Shown one piece after another: positions 26,730 to 36,091 of a DNA stretch of 64,000 nt. The DNA is taken from the NCBI RefSeq assembly GCF_003207825.1, contig NZ_NKTY01000013.1:18745-82744 (forward strand), in the 5' to 3' direction. This DNA is from Komagataeibacter saccharivorans. GTDB taxonomy: Bacteria; Pseudomonadota; Alphaproteobacteria; Acetobacterales; Acetobacteraceae. The position numbers were made by a program, and so were the translations under genes. How positions within the stretch are numbered: the first letter of the stretch is position 1; each line of letters begins with the position of its first letter. The notes under the pieces are model-generated. The model saw only the letters and a program-made list of their open reading frames with translations. It did no database searches and was not told the DNA's origin.

Positions 26730-28234
26730 GCCTGCTTCCCGCCCTTGTCGTGCTACCCGTCGCGGGGGGCGTGATTGCGTGGCTGGCGGACCGCCTGCAT
26801 GTCGGTACCGGCGTGCGGATGCGCAGCATATCGTGGTTTGTTAGCGTCGTGGTGCTTGTGCTGGAAACGGTGCTGCTGGTGGTGGAAAGCCTGCGGCCTG
26901 CGCTACAGGCGGGTGGATGGCGGGATCATTTCTTCCTGCCGTGGATTGCGCAGATGGGCATTGCGGTCCGGCTGGATATGGATGGCCTGTCGCTGTCCCT
27001 GATCTGGCTTTCCCTGTTGCTGTGCCTTGCGTGCGTCATGTTTTCGACACGGCAGGTTACGGTCAGTGCCGGGGTTTTCCATTTCCTGTTCCTGTCCACC
27101 CTGACGGGCATTATCGGCACGTTCCTTGCCACCGATCTGTTCCTGTTCTTCTTCTTCTGGGAACTGATGCTGGTGCCGATGTTCGTGCTGATTGCGCAAT
27201 GGGGACACGAGGACCGGCAGCGCGCGGCGATGAAGTTCTTCATCTTCACGCAGGGTAGCGGCCTGCTGATGCTGCTGTCCATCCTCGGCCTGGTCATCAT
27301 CCATTACCGGCAGACGGGTGTGCTGACCTTCGATTATTTCGCGCTGGCCACCACGGGGCTGTCGCCGCTCGGCTCAATGCTGCTCATGCTGGGCTTTTTC
27401 GTCGCCTTCGCCGTCAAGCTGCCGGTCGTGCCGGTGCATGTCTGGCTGCCCGATGCCCACACACAGGCCCCCACCACCGCCAGCGTGGTGCTTGCGGGCA
27501 TCCTGCTCAAGACCGGGGGATATGGCATGATCCGCTTCGATATCATGCTGTTTCCCGATGCCGCATCCCGCTTCGCCCCGGTCGCCATGGGGCTGGGGAT
27601 TGCGGGTATCCTGTATGGCGCGTGGCTGTCGTGCGAACAGGACGATATCAAGCGCCTGATCGCCTATAGCAGCGTAAGCCATATGGGATTCGTCCTGCTG
27701 GGACTTTTTTCGGGATCGTGGACCGGCATGCAGGGGGCCATCATCCAGATGCTGGCGCACGGGCTGAGCACGGGGGCGCTGTTCCTTATCGCCGGGTCCA
27801 TTCAGGATCGCGTGCATAGCCGGGACATGCGCATGATTGGCGGGCTGTGGGCGGCCATGCCGCGCCTGTCGGGTGCGGGCGTGTTTTTTGCCGTCGCATC
27901 GCTTGGCATGCCGGGGCTGGGAAATTTCGCGGGGGAATTTCTTGTCCTCCTCGCCACATGGCGGGTCAGTCCGGCAATGGCGGTCATGGCCGCAGCCGGT
28001 CTGGTTCTGGCGGCGGTCTATTCGCTCCGGCTGGTCAATCGGGTATTCCTTGCCCCCACGCGACCGGGCGCGCAGCCCGTAACGGACTTTCCGGCCCGGC
28101 AGATGGCCCTTCTGGGCGGCATTATGGTCGCTGTCATCGTGCTGGGCCTGTATCCCCGGCCATTCATGACGTTCGCGGTCCCGTCCGCGCTGTCCATGAC
28201 GGCTGCCGCCAGCGGGGAAAGGCGCGCGCCATGA
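26726..28234 (+). CDS. nuoM: NADH-quinone oxidoreductase subunit M (antiporter-like)
   Basis: A 502-residue antiporter-like membrane subunit. Motifs include LFFFFWELMLVPMFVLIAQW (conserved Glu), HVWLPDAHTQAPTTASVVLA and LIAYSSVSHMGFVLLGL. It pumps protons together with NuoL and NuoN. ATGA overlaps with both nuoL and nuoN imply translational coupling. Length is normal. Confidence 0.95.
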   Translation: MSLLPALVVLPVAGGVIAWLADRLHVGTGVRMRSISWFVSVVVLVLETVLLVVESLRPALQAGGWRDHFFLPWIAQMGIAVRLDMDGLSLSLIWLSLLLCLACVMFSTRQVTVSAGVFHFLFLSTLTGIIGTFLATDLFLFFFFWELMLVPMFVLIAQWGHEDRQRAAMKFFIFTQGSGLLMLLSILGLVIIHYRQTGVLTFDYFALATTGLSPLGSMLLMLGFFVAFAVKLPVVPVHVWLPDAHTQAPTTASVVLAGILLKTGGYGMIRFDIMLFPDAASRFAPVAMGLGIAGILYGAWLSCEQDDIKRLIAYSSVSHMGFVLLGLFSGSWTGMQGAIIQMLAHGLSTGALFLIAGSIQDRVHSRDMRMIGGLWAAMPRLSGAGVFFAVASLGMPGLGNFAGEFLVLLATWRVSPAMAVMAAAGLVLAAVYSLRLVNRVFLAPTRPGAQPVTDFPARQMALLGGIMVAVIVLGLYPRPFMTFAVPSALSMTAAASGERRAP

Positions 28235-29733
28235 TCGGTCATGACATCTTCCTTCCCGCGCCGCTGCCTGTCCTGTCGGCCGGGACGATGGTTATGCTGC
28301 TGGCCATTGCGTGGCGGCGCAGTGTGATCCGCAGCCTTGTCATTGCGGTCGTGACCCTGCTTGCCGCCCTTGTCAGCGTCAGCCATGCGTTTGGCACCCC
28401 GCCCGCTGACGGGACGGGCCTGTTCGTTCAGGACCGCTGGGCGATCTATACGGCGCTACTGATCCTGCTGTCGGTATTGTGCATCGTGTTCATGTCGTGG
28501 CGGGATCTGGTGCGGGATGCGGCGCATCCGACCGATGAATATCCGCTGCTTATGATGCTGGGCACGCTTGGCGCCACTTCCATGGTGTTCAGTGCCAGTT
28601 ACATGCCTTTTTTCCTTGGCGTGGAAATTCTGGGCATATCCCTGATGGGTCTGATCGCATCGCGGCATTACCGCTTTGCGCAGGCCACTGAAGCAGCGAT
28701 GAAGTATCTGATATTGTCGGGTGTTTCATCTGCCATCCTGCTGTTTGGCATGGGACTGGCCTATGGCGTGAGCGGTTCGCTGGCCTTCGTGCCACCTGTT
28801 GCGGCAGCGGGCTTTGCGCCGTCCATGGCGCAGGTGGCGACGGTCATGATCCTTGCTGGCATGTTCTTCAAACTTTCCGCTGTGCCCTTCCATATGTGGC
28901 TGCCCGACGTGATGGAAGGCGCACCGCCGCCCATAGCCGCCTTTACGGCCGTAACCGCCAAGATTGCGATATTCGCCAGCCTTGTCCGGTATTTCGGCGC
29001 CGGCCCCCTGCCGCCCTTCATGCAAGGGGTAATATATGCCGTCATCATCCTGACCATCATGGGGGGGAACCTGCTGGCGCTGTGCCAGAACAGCCTGACA
29101 CGGCTTATGGCCTGTTCCTCCATCGCCCATATGGGATATCTGCTTATCGCCTTCTTTTCCCCCGGACGGCTGCAGGGCGGGGCGATGACCGTCTATCTCG
29201 TGGCCTACACGGTCAGCACGCTGGGGGTCTTCACCATCATCTGTGCATGTGCCCCCGCCATGGGGCAGGATGGCAACCGTATTACGGCATGGAAAGGGCT
29301 GTTTGCCACCAATCCGCTCCCCGCCACGGCCATGTCGGTGATGCTGCTTTCGCTTGCGGGCATTCCGCCGACAATCGGCTTTTTTGCAAAATTTGAAATT
29401 GCGGGCACCGGCGTCGAACTCCAGCGCGACGTGTTGCTGCTGGTTCTGGTGATCGGCAGTATTATCGGTCTTTACTATTACCTGAACATCATCCGCGTCA
29501 TGATGAATGGAGGGGTAGCACCGTCCCTGCCCATTGCCAGACAGCCACAACCGGAACTGACGGCCCTTACCATCGTTCTGACCATAATCGTGATTATGGG
29601 GGGTCTTTTTCCTGGCCCTGCGCTGTACCCGCTGCTGCCTGCCACCGTTAAAACCATGCCTGCCCGTAACCTGACCGGAACGCCGCCTGAAGCACCGATC
29701 ATGAAAACCGCGATCGCGCCCCCTGCCCTGTAA
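28231..29733 (+). CDS. nuoN: NADH-quinone oxidoreductase subunit N (antiporter-like)
   Basis: A 500-residue antiporter-like subunit, last gene of the nuo operon. It has about 14 transmembrane segments with FHMWLPDVMEGAPPPIAAFT and LTRLMACSSIAHMGYLLIAF as family landmarks. The start at 28231 overlaps the nuoM stop; the longer frame from 27847 is within nuoM. No obvious terminator follows before the CBS gene 47 bases on. Confidence 0.95.
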   Translation: MIGHDIFLPAPLPVLSAGTMVMLLAIAWRRSVIRSLVIAVVTLLAALVSVSHAFGTPPADGTGLFVQDRWAIYTALLILLSVLCIVFMSWRDLVRDAAHPTDEYPLLMMLGTLGATSMVFSASYMPFFLGVEILGISLMGLIASRHYRFAQATEAAMKYLILSGVSSAILLFGMGLAYGVSGSLAFVPPVAAAGFAPSMAQVATVMILAGMFFKLSAVPFHMWLPDVMEGAPPPIAAFTAVTAKIAIFASLVRYFGAGPLPPFMQGVIYAVIILTIMGGNLLALCQNSLTRLMACSSIAHMGYLLIAFFSPGRLQGGAMTVYLVAYTVSTLGVFTIICACAPAMGQDGNRITAWKGLFATNPLPATAMSVMLLSLAGIPPTIGFFAKFEIAGTGVELQRDVLLLVLVIGSIIGLYYYLNIIRVMMNGGVAPSLPIARQPQPELTALTIVLTIIVIMGGLFPGPALYPLLPATVKTMPARNLTGTPPEAPIMKTAIAPPAL

Positions 29734-29780
29734 CATGGGGGATGTGTTTTCTGTCTGGAAACATGGAAAGGATTTTTCCC

Positions 29781-30305
29781 ATGTCCTCTCGTGTCTTTCA
29801 TCTGCTGGCCCAGAAAGGCCGCATGGTCATTACCGTAAACGAAGATGATCCGATCCTGTCGGTTGCGGATACATTGGTGCGTTACAATATCGGTGGTGTG
29901 CCGGTTGTGGACCGCGACGGCGCGCTGCTGGGGCTGGTATCGGAAAAAATGATCGTCAACGCCCTGTCACAGCGCGGCAGGGACATATCATCCGCCCGCG
30001 CGCGCGATATCATGCTGACGGACATCCAGACCGCCACCCCCGATGACAGCCTGTATGACATCGCATGCCGCATGACATATTCCCGCAGCCGCCATGTTCC
30101 CGTGCTGGAGGACGGGAAGCTGGTCGGCCTGATCAGTATCGGCGACATCGTCAAGATGCGTGCCGAAAATGCGGAACAGGAAGCACGCGAACTGCAGGAT
30201 TATGTCACGGGCAGCGACCACGGTGCCGTCCAGACGCCGGATGCGCCCGCACAGATGCACTGTGACGTAAATGGCAGCGCATCGCGCATACGCAACGATA
30301 ACTGA
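29781..30305 (+). CDS. CBS domain-pair protein
   Basis: A 174-residue cytoplasmic protein with two CBS domains (about residues 10-65 and 75-130), e.g. VRYNIGGVPVVDRDGALLGL and SRSRHVPVLEDGKLVGLISI. CBS pairs bind adenine nucleotides or similar ligands and often act as energy or stress sensors. The ATG at 29781 has GGAAAGGA about 9 bases upstream and is preferred to ATGs at 29742 and 29763. It may be read through from nuo, but it heads a stress-flavoured gene group to its right. Confidence 0.85.
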   Translation: MSSRVFHLLAQKGRMVITVNEDDPILSVADTLVRYNIGGVPVVDRDGALLGLVSEKMIVNALSQRGRDISSARARDIMLTDIQTATPDDSLYDIACRMTYSRSRHVPVLEDGKLVGLISIGDIVKMRAENAEQEARELQDYVTGSDHGAVQTPDAPAQMHCDVNGSASRIRNDN

Positions 30306-30399
30306 AACCCGATACCGCAGCGGCAGGGACCGCAAACGCCGCACGATCCGGAGCGCGGGGCATACAGGCGGAAGGCTATCCTGAACGGGAACGACAGCC

Positions 30400-31734
30400 A
30401 TGACACCCAGACCATCCGTACGGGCAACACAGGGCCACGACGATCTGGTCCCCACCCTTGCCCGACATGCCGAACCCCTGCCCCCACTGGAAGACACCGC
30501 GGCATTTGGCGCGTTTTTCGATCGCTTTGCCGATGCCCGTGTCGTGCTGCTGGGTGAAGCGACGCATGGCACGTCGGAATTCTACCGTGCGCGTGCCGCC
30601 ATTACCCGCAGGCTGATCGAACACCACGGCTTCACCATTATCGCGGTTGAAGCGGACTGGCCCGATGGCGCGCGGATCGATGACTACATCCGCCATCAGG
30701 CCCCGCGTCCATGGCGCGGCGCGGCCTTTACCCGCTTTCCCACATGGATGTGGCGTAATGAGGAGGTGGCCACTTTCGTCCGCTGGCTGCACCACCATAA
30801 TGAACACCTGCCGGATGAGGGACAGGTTTCGTTCCATGGTCTCGACATCTACAGTCTGGACGAATCCCTCCACGCCGTCCTGACATATCTGGACAGGGTT
30901 GACCCACACGCCGCCGCATCGGCCCGGCAGCGTTATGCCACCCTGAGCCAGTGGCGACATGACCCCACCCATTACGGCCGGGCCGCTATGGGCGAAGCGC
31001 ACCATGCGACCGAGGACGCCGTGGTGGCGCAGTTGCGCGACCTGCTGCGCAACCGCCTGCGTTACCTTAAGGATGATGGGGAAGCATGGTTTGACGCAGC
31101 CCAGAACGCCCGCATCGTACGCGCGGCGGAACAGTATTACCGGATCATGTACCGCGGCATGAACGAAGGCTGGAACCTGCGCGACCGGCATATGTTCGCA
31201 ACCCTTCAGGCGCTTCTGGCCCACCGGGGCGATGGCGCCCGGGCCGTGGTATGGGCGCATAATTCGCATATAGGCAATGCCGCCGCGACCGCCATGGGAT
31301 GGGAAGGACAGTTCAATATCGGTGAACTGTGCCGCATGGCCCATGGCGACGAAGCGGTGCTGATCGGTTTCGGGACGGATCGCGGCACCGTGGCGGCGGC
31401 GGGCGAATGGGATGGGGATATGGAAATACGCACGGTCCTGCCCGCCCGCGCCGACAGCTACGAACATGCTTTCCTGCGCGCGGGCCTTTCCCCTGCCCTG
31501 ACAGACTGGCGGCACAGCCGTTCATCGCTCCGCGCGGCATTGCGCGGCCCCCGGCGCGAACGCGCGATCGGCGTGATCTACCGCCCCGACACGGAATTGC
31601 AGAGCCATTATTTCGAGGCCTCCCTTACCGATCAGTTCGACGCATGGGTCTGGTTCGAGCAGACGGAAGCAATCACGCCGCTGGGGCATGAACACCCGCA
31701 CGGCCTGCCCGAAACATGGCCGTTCGGGCTGTAA
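30400..31734 (+). CDS. Erythromycin esterase family protein
   Basis: A 444-residue protein of the erythromycin esterase (EreA/B-like) superfamily. Catalytic-region motifs are LLGEATHGTSEFYRARAAIT (His), IIAVEADWPDGARID (Glu) and VVWAHNSHIGNA (His pair). Chromosomal relatives are widespread and most are probably not macrolide-resistance enzymes; many occur beside, or fused to, phosphoribosyltransferases. That is the case here: a phosphoribosyltransferase frame overlaps its end. The real substrate is unknown. Confidence 0.88.
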   Translation: MTPRPSVRATQGHDDLVPTLARHAEPLPPLEDTAAFGAFFDRFADARVVLLGEATHGTSEFYRARAAITRRLIEHHGFTIIAVEADWPDGARIDDYIRHQAPRPWRGAAFTRFPTWMWRNEEVATFVRWLHHHNEHLPDEGQVSFHGLDIYSLDESLHAVLTYLDRVDPHAAASARQRYATLSQWRHDPTHYGRAAMGEAHHATEDAVVAQLRDLLRNRLRYLKDDGEAWFDAAQNARIVRAAEQYYRIMYRGMNEGWNLRDRHMFATLQALLAHRGDGARAVVWAHNSHIGNAAATAMGWEGQFNIGELCRMAHGDEAVLIGFGTDRGTVAAAGEWDGDMEIRTVLPARADSYEHAFLRAGLSPALTDWRHSRSSLRAALRGPRRERAIGVIYRPDTELQSHYFEASLTDQFDAWVWFEQTEAITPLGHEHPHGLPETWPFGL

Positions 31735-31775
31735 CAACGCGCCCCATTGCGCAGCCTGCGTTGGGGGAGAGACAG

Positions 31776-32486
31776 ATGCCGCCAGAACGGAGCACAGCAT
31801 TCGCCAACAGGCAGGCCGCCGGACGCGCCCTGGCCGCAGCCCTGCTGCCGCTGGCGTCTTCCCACCCGCTGGTGCTGGCCCTACCCCGTGGCGGCGTGCC
31901 GGTTGCATTCGAGGTGGCGAAAGCACTGGATGCGGAAATGGACCTGCTGTTCGTGCGCAAGATCGGCATTCCGGGGCATGAGGAATACGGCGTGGGTGCG
32001 ATGGTGGATGGCGCCGATCCGCAGGTCGTGCTGGATGAAAACACCATAGAAAGACTGGGTATCCGTACGGAGATGATCCAGGCCATCATTACCCGCCAGC
32101 GCGCCGAAATCGAACGGCAGCGCCATCTGTATGCAGGCAGCCATCAGCCGCCATCCCTGACCGGTCGGGCGGTGATTATCGTGGATGACGGGATTGCCAC
32201 TGGCGGCACCATGCGCGCCGCCCTGCGCGCCGTGCGGCGGAACCGGCCAGCACGGCTGGTACTGGCCGTGCCGGTTGCACCACCTGAAACCATCGCGCTC
32301 CTTGCGGGGGAGTGTGACCAGATTGTCTGCCTGCTGCAACCACAGCCACTGTATGCCGTTGGCGCCTATTATCGGGATTTTTCACAGGTGGAAGACGTGG
32401 ATGTCATCCGCCTTGTAGCACAGGCCAGCAACCTGCGACGCCAACGTCTGACCAATCGCGTGGGTCCACATTCCGATACCACGTAA
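31776..32486 (+). CDS. Phosphoribosyltransferase family protein
   Basis: A 236-residue type I phosphoribosyltransferase. The PRPP-binding loop is VIIVDDGIATGGTMRAAL, and LPRGGVPVAFEVAKAL and DLLFVRKIGIPGHEEYGVGA match the family seen next to erythromycin-esterase-like and dienelactone-hydrolase-like genes. GGGGGAGAG lies just before the ATG at 31776. The open frame extends into the preceding gene, but the extension is not conserved. Base specificity is unknown. Likely co-transcribed with the esterase-like gene. Confidence 0.87.
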   Translation: MPPERSTAFANRQAAGRALAAALLPLASSHPLVLALPRGGVPVAFEVAKALDAEMDLLFVRKIGIPGHEEYGVGAMVDGADPQVVLDENTIERLGIRTEMIQAIITRQRAEIERQRHLYAGSHQPPSLTGRAVIIVDDGIATGGTMRAALRAVRRNRPARLVLAVPVAPPETIALLAGECDQIVCLLQPQPLYAVGAYYRDFSQVEDVDVIRLVAQASNLRRQRLTNRVGPHSDTT

Positions 32487-32702
32487 TGTTGCCTGCCCAT
32501 GGATATATATTGGTCAAAGCAGCCGTCAGGTAAAGTAATGTCCATAAACCTGCATGCCATGCTCCACAACGAAAAAAGAAACATGGCGGACAGGAATCCC
32601 GACATGATGACACTTCACCGCCATCACGAATGCGGGAGAGATATTGCTTCCATCCATGTCAATACGCATCTGCGGTAGAATAAAACAAAAAGGTACTGTC
32701 CC

Positions 32703-33416
32703 ATGCAGGTCAAGACCATAATGACATCGCCCGCAATAAGTATAGAACCCACCGAAACCATCATGACGGCCATCCGCCTGATGCTGGCGCACAAGATCAG
32801 CGGCCTGCCGGTGGTGACATCAAAGGGGGAACTGGTGGGCATCGTCACGGAAAGCGATCTTATTCATCGCAGCGAACTGGAAACCGAAGGTGAACATTCC
32901 TGGCTTGCGGGACTGTTCCGGTCGGCTGGCAATTACGCCGATGAATATGCCCACACGCACGGGCGCAAGGTGGCCGATGTCATGTCGAACGCCCCTGTTT
33001 CCATAGCGCCCGACGCGTCCCTGCGCGACGCGGTCGAAGCCATGACCCGGCAGCGGGTAAAACGCCTGCCGGTGGTCAAAAACGACCATGTTGTAGGCAT
33101 CGTGGCGCGCGCGGACATATTGCGTGCGCTGCTGCCCGCCATTGCCGATGCATCAAAAGTTGATGACGATGAAAGCATCCGGCAGGCGATCCTGCGCGAA
33201 TACCAGAATCAGGACAGGTGGGCGGGCAGGAATCTCATCAACGTACACGTCAAAAACGGTATTGTTGAACTGACCGGCGTTGTCATGGATGAACCTTTGC
33301 GCACGGCGGCCCGTGTCGCGGCGGAAAATGTGCCTGGCGTCGTTTCCGTCATTGATAACATCACCTTCAGCGAACCACTCAGCGATACCATCATCCCCCC
33401 GCCCATGTTTCCGTGA
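32703..33416 (+). CDS. CBS domain-pair protein with C-terminal BON domain
   Basis: A 237-residue protein. Two CBS domains span about residues 1-60 and 90-150 (MLAHKISGLPVVTSKGELVG; MTRQRVKRLPVVKNDHVVGI), and a BON domain occupies about 165-230 (INVHVKNGIVELTGVVMDEP). CBS-BON proteins are common in stress and heat-shock gene clusters; CBS senses nucleotides, and BON is thought to bind phospholipid or another surface ligand. No signal peptide is seen, so it is probably cytoplasmic. Confidence 0.88.
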   Translation: MQVKTIMTSPAISIEPTETIMTAIRLMLAHKISGLPVVTSKGELVGIVTESDLIHRSELETEGEHSWLAGLFRSAGNYADEYAHTHGRKVADVMSNAPVSIAPDASLRDAVEAMTRQRVKRLPVVKNDHVVGIVARADILRALLPAIADASKVDDDESIRQAILREYQNQDRWAGRNLINVHVKNGIVELTGVVMDEPLRTAARVAAENVPGVVSVIDNITFSEPLSDTIIPPPMFP

Positions 33417-33428
33417 AGGTCAGGACCA

Positions 33429-33863
33429 ATGACTGCGAAACATATCCTTATCATCATCGCCGATGGGGAACATGCGCGCTTTGTCCGACCCGCGGCAAAT
33501 CACAGCCTGCATACCGTTGAATCCTTTGACTCCATATCCGCCCATCAACGGACATCCGACATTGGCAATGACGCGCCCGGAGCATCCTGTCATACCGGTT
33601 CCACCGCCCGTCATGCCCTGAACCCGCATCATGATCCGCACCGAATGGCCATGGAATCGTTCGGAAAGTTCGTTTCTGAACAGATCAATGAATGGAGCCG
33701 TAGCTACGACAGGCTACTGATCGTCGCGCCACCGCATAGCAGTGCCGAAATCATCCGTTACCTTGACCCCGCATCCCGAACAAAAGTCATCGATATTGTT
33801 CATAAAGACCTTGTCAAAACCCCGGACAATGCGCTGAAGGACCACCTGAATTATATTACCTGA
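33429..33863 (+). CDS. Host attachment protein family (PF10116-like)
   Basis: A 144-residue protein of the family annotated 'protein required for attachment to host cells'. It starts HILIIIADGEHARFVRP and contains FGKFVSEQINEWSRSYDRLLIVAPPHSSAEIIR, the typical pattern. The family is related to the Rossmann-like eRF1/Dom34 central fold, and the attachment role rests on one plant-associated example, so the annotation should not be taken literally. It follows the CBS-BON gene by 12 bases, suggesting co-transcription. Confidence 0.85.
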   Translation: MTAKHILIIIADGEHARFVRPAANHSLHTVESFDSISAHQRTSDIGNDAPGASCHTGSTARHALNPHHDPHRMAMESFGKFVSEQINEWSRSYDRLLIVAPPHSSAEIIRYLDPASRTKVIDIVHKDLVKTPDNALKDHLNYIT

Positions 33864-33957
33864 TCCGCTCCGCGCCACAGGGCCAATGATACCGCGACCG
33901 CAATTGATAAAAAGCGTCTGATCACAGAGGGCGTTTGAAAACAGCAGGCGACGGGTT

Positions 33958-33990
33958 GGGTACCCTCTACACAGAACATACAGGGTACCC
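33958..33990. terminator. Hairpin between convergent genes
   Basis: GGGTACCCT and AGGGTACCC form a 9-bp stem around a 15-base loop, between the host-attachment-like gene and the convergent deaminase gene. No T tract follows on either strand, so intrinsic termination is only probable. Confidence 0.4.
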
Positions 33991-33998
33991 GCTGCCGA

Positions 33999-35036
33999 TC
34001 AACCGATCGCCGCGACGCCTTCGCTCCGGGCGAACGTATCAAGCCGGTCGAGATATGCGCGCCGTTCCTCAGCGCCAATCCACGCAGCGTTGAACGCATT
34101 GCGGCTGATCGTGACCAGTTCTTCGGGCGTCAGGGCCGCGCCGTCGCGTGCCATTTTCATGGCCTCGTTCATATACACGCTCTGCATATAACCCGGATCA
34201 TCGGAATTTATGGTGATGGTCAGACCGGCATCCAGCAGGGCGCGAATGTCCTTTTCATTACTGCCGGGACGGATCGCCATGTTGGGGAACGGACAGACCG
34301 TGAAGGGAATATGCCGCTCCCGTGCCTGCTGAAGCAGTTCGGGTTTTTCCAGCACATTCAGTCCGTGGTCGAGCCGCTCGCTTCCCACGTCCTCAAGCGC
34401 CTGACGGATATGTTCATGGGTATTCTGCTGGTCAATGTCGCAATGCATTGTCACATGCAGTCCGGCTTCACGCGCACGGCGGAATACATGGGCGAATTTG
34501 GCGGGAGGATTACCCTTCTCGTCCGAATCAAGACCTACACCGATAATTTCCGACAGATAGGGAAGCGCCTGGGTAAATGTCTCATCGGCTGATTCCGCGC
34601 TCATTTCGCGGATGAAACACATGATGAGCTGGGACCGGATGCCAAAATCGCGCTGCGCATCCGCCCGGGCGCGGCTGATACCCTTTATGACCGTCTCGAA
34701 TGCAATGCCCCGGCGGGTGTGAAGCTGGGGATCGAAGAACATCTCGGTATACAAAACGTTCTGCGATGCGACCTTGTTAAGGTAAGCGTAGCACAGGTCA
34801 TAAAAATCCTGCTCGGTCTGAAGCAGTTCCACGCCTTCGTAATAAAGAGCCAGAAAGGAAGGCAGGTCATCGAATACGTAACCGGCGCGAATATCGTCTT
34901 CCGTCATGCTCTGGATCGCATGGCCATTGCGGCGGGCGAGGACGATCTTCAGCGCAGGTTCGAGCGTGCCTTCCAGATGGACGTGAAGCTCCGCCTTGGG
35001 CAGGGCTTCAATAAAAGAATCGGAGGCAGACGTCAT
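33999..35036 (-). CDS. add: Adenosine/adenine deaminase family protein
   Basis: A 345-residue metal-dependent amidohydrolase that deaminates adenine or adenosine in purine salvage. Zn ligands appear in ELHVHLEGT (HxH), VTMHCDID and TINSDDPGYM (Asp pair). The SDDP ending and overall pattern resemble the adenine-deaminase branch (fungal Aah1-like), so adenine is a possible substrate. The start at 35036 has AAGGG about 10 bases upstream and homology begins a few residues later; the 63-codon upstream extension is not family-like. Confidence 0.88.
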   Translation of the reverse strand: MTSASDSFIEALPKAELHVHLEGTLEPALKIVLARRNGHAIQSMTEDDIRAGYVFDDLPSFLALYYEGVELLQTEQDFYDLCYAYLNKVASQNVLYTEMFFDPQLHTRRGIAFETVIKGISRARADAQRDFGIRSQLIMCFIREMSAESADETFTQALPYLSEIIGVGLDSDEKGNPPAKFAHVFRRAREAGLHVTMHCDIDQQNTHEHIRQALEDVGSERLDHGLNVLEKPELLQQARERHIPFTVCPFPNMAIRPGSNEKDIRALLDAGLTITINSDDPGYMQSVYMNEAMKMARDGAALTPEELVTISRNAFNAAWIGAEERRAYLDRLDTFARSEGVAAIG

Positions 35037-35337
35037 GATATGAAACCCTTTTTGGTCGCGAGACAGGTTTCCATCATACACTATCGCAATCGTAATAAAA
35101 TGGTGTACGTAGCGATCTGGAACCGCAGGGCAAAAGCATTCCATCGAATGGGATGAAACAGCCGGTGGCGAGAAGGGTATGGGATGGGAAACAGTGGTGT
35201 GAAGCTGGCCATCTGCCCCCGGCACCCTGATAATTTACTGCGTACCCAATTAACTACGAAATAATACTCAGGGCATTGATAATGCGGTATTGTGTGTAAG
35301 CAGGACGCACGGGATATCCCCATAAGGATACGCAATC
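35037..35337. other. Intergenic region upstream of the deaminase gene
   Basis: About 300 bases between the deaminase start and the DUF4142 gene stop. It should contain the deaminase promoter. No RNA gene, repeat or convincing small gene was seen. Confidence 0.4.
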
Positions 35338-35871
35338 CTACTGCGGCAGGGAACGTGCCATCTGCAGATGGTTTTCAAGGGTTGGAAGGGTTTTGGCGGC
35401 CCAGGCTTTCAGTGCAGCATTATCCCCGCCTTCCGAATAACGACGGAACAGGGATACGGCATCCTCGTGCCCCGAAATCTGGTCCGACCGGTACTGAAGG
35501 GCAAAATCCCGACCGTGCAGGGTTTTGAGTTTATCCAGCATGGTCTGGTGGCTCTCATCAACCGCTGTGGGTTGATCCGCCTGCAGGTTGTTGCTCTGCA
35601 CGATACCCTTGAGCGCCGTCGAAGTCGTTTCGTGATCTTCGATCATGCGGGCGGCAAATGCACCAAGGGCCTGATTGTGGGTCTGCTGGGCCAGTTCGCT
35701 CGACTGGATCTCGAACAGGTCACTGATGGTGGCGATCTTGATGAAATCAGCCGTCCGGGGTGCTACACCCATAAGGGAGTTCACGCCCGTTTTTTCCGGA
35801 ATGGACTGCGCCAGGACGGGGCCGGACATGCAGACTGCCAGTCCCAGCATTACGATCATGCTTTTTTTCAT
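35338..35871 (-). CDS. Exported DUF4142 (ferritin-like) protein
   Basis: A 177-residue protein. A signal peptide (MKKSMIVMLGLAVCMSGPVL, cleavage near LAQ) is followed by a helical DUF4142 domain (TADFIKIATISDLFEIQSSE, FAARMIEDHETTSTALK, ENHLQMARSL), predicted to be a periplasmic four-helix ferritin-like bundle. Function in the family is not established; many are stress-induced. The start MKKSM at 35871 has GGAGA upstream; an ATG five codons earlier lies too close to that Shine-Dalgarno-like site. Confidence 0.87.
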   Translation of the reverse strand: MKKSMIVMLGLAVCMSGPVLAQSIPEKTGVNSLMGVAPRTADFIKIATISDLFEIQSSELAQQTHNQALGAFAARMIEDHETTSTALKGIVQSNNLQADQPTAVDESHQTMLDKLKTLHGRDFALQYRSDQISGHEDAVSLFRRYSEGGDNAALKAWAAKTLPTLENHLQMARSLPQ

Positions 35872-36091
35872 TGGATATGTCTCCATGCACCTGAAGGCGG
35901 CATTGGCATAAAAGTAGGTAGAATATTACTTTCTCTAAACATTACTCATGAAATAAGGTTCCGGCAGGCAGGGTTTTTATATCCCTGCAATTTCTTACCG
36001 GAAAACCCATCGCCATGATGGCGATATGTTCTTTTTATTGTCGTCCCCCCGTAATAAAAGGGCGGAACCTTTACAGGTTCCGCCCCCCGGT

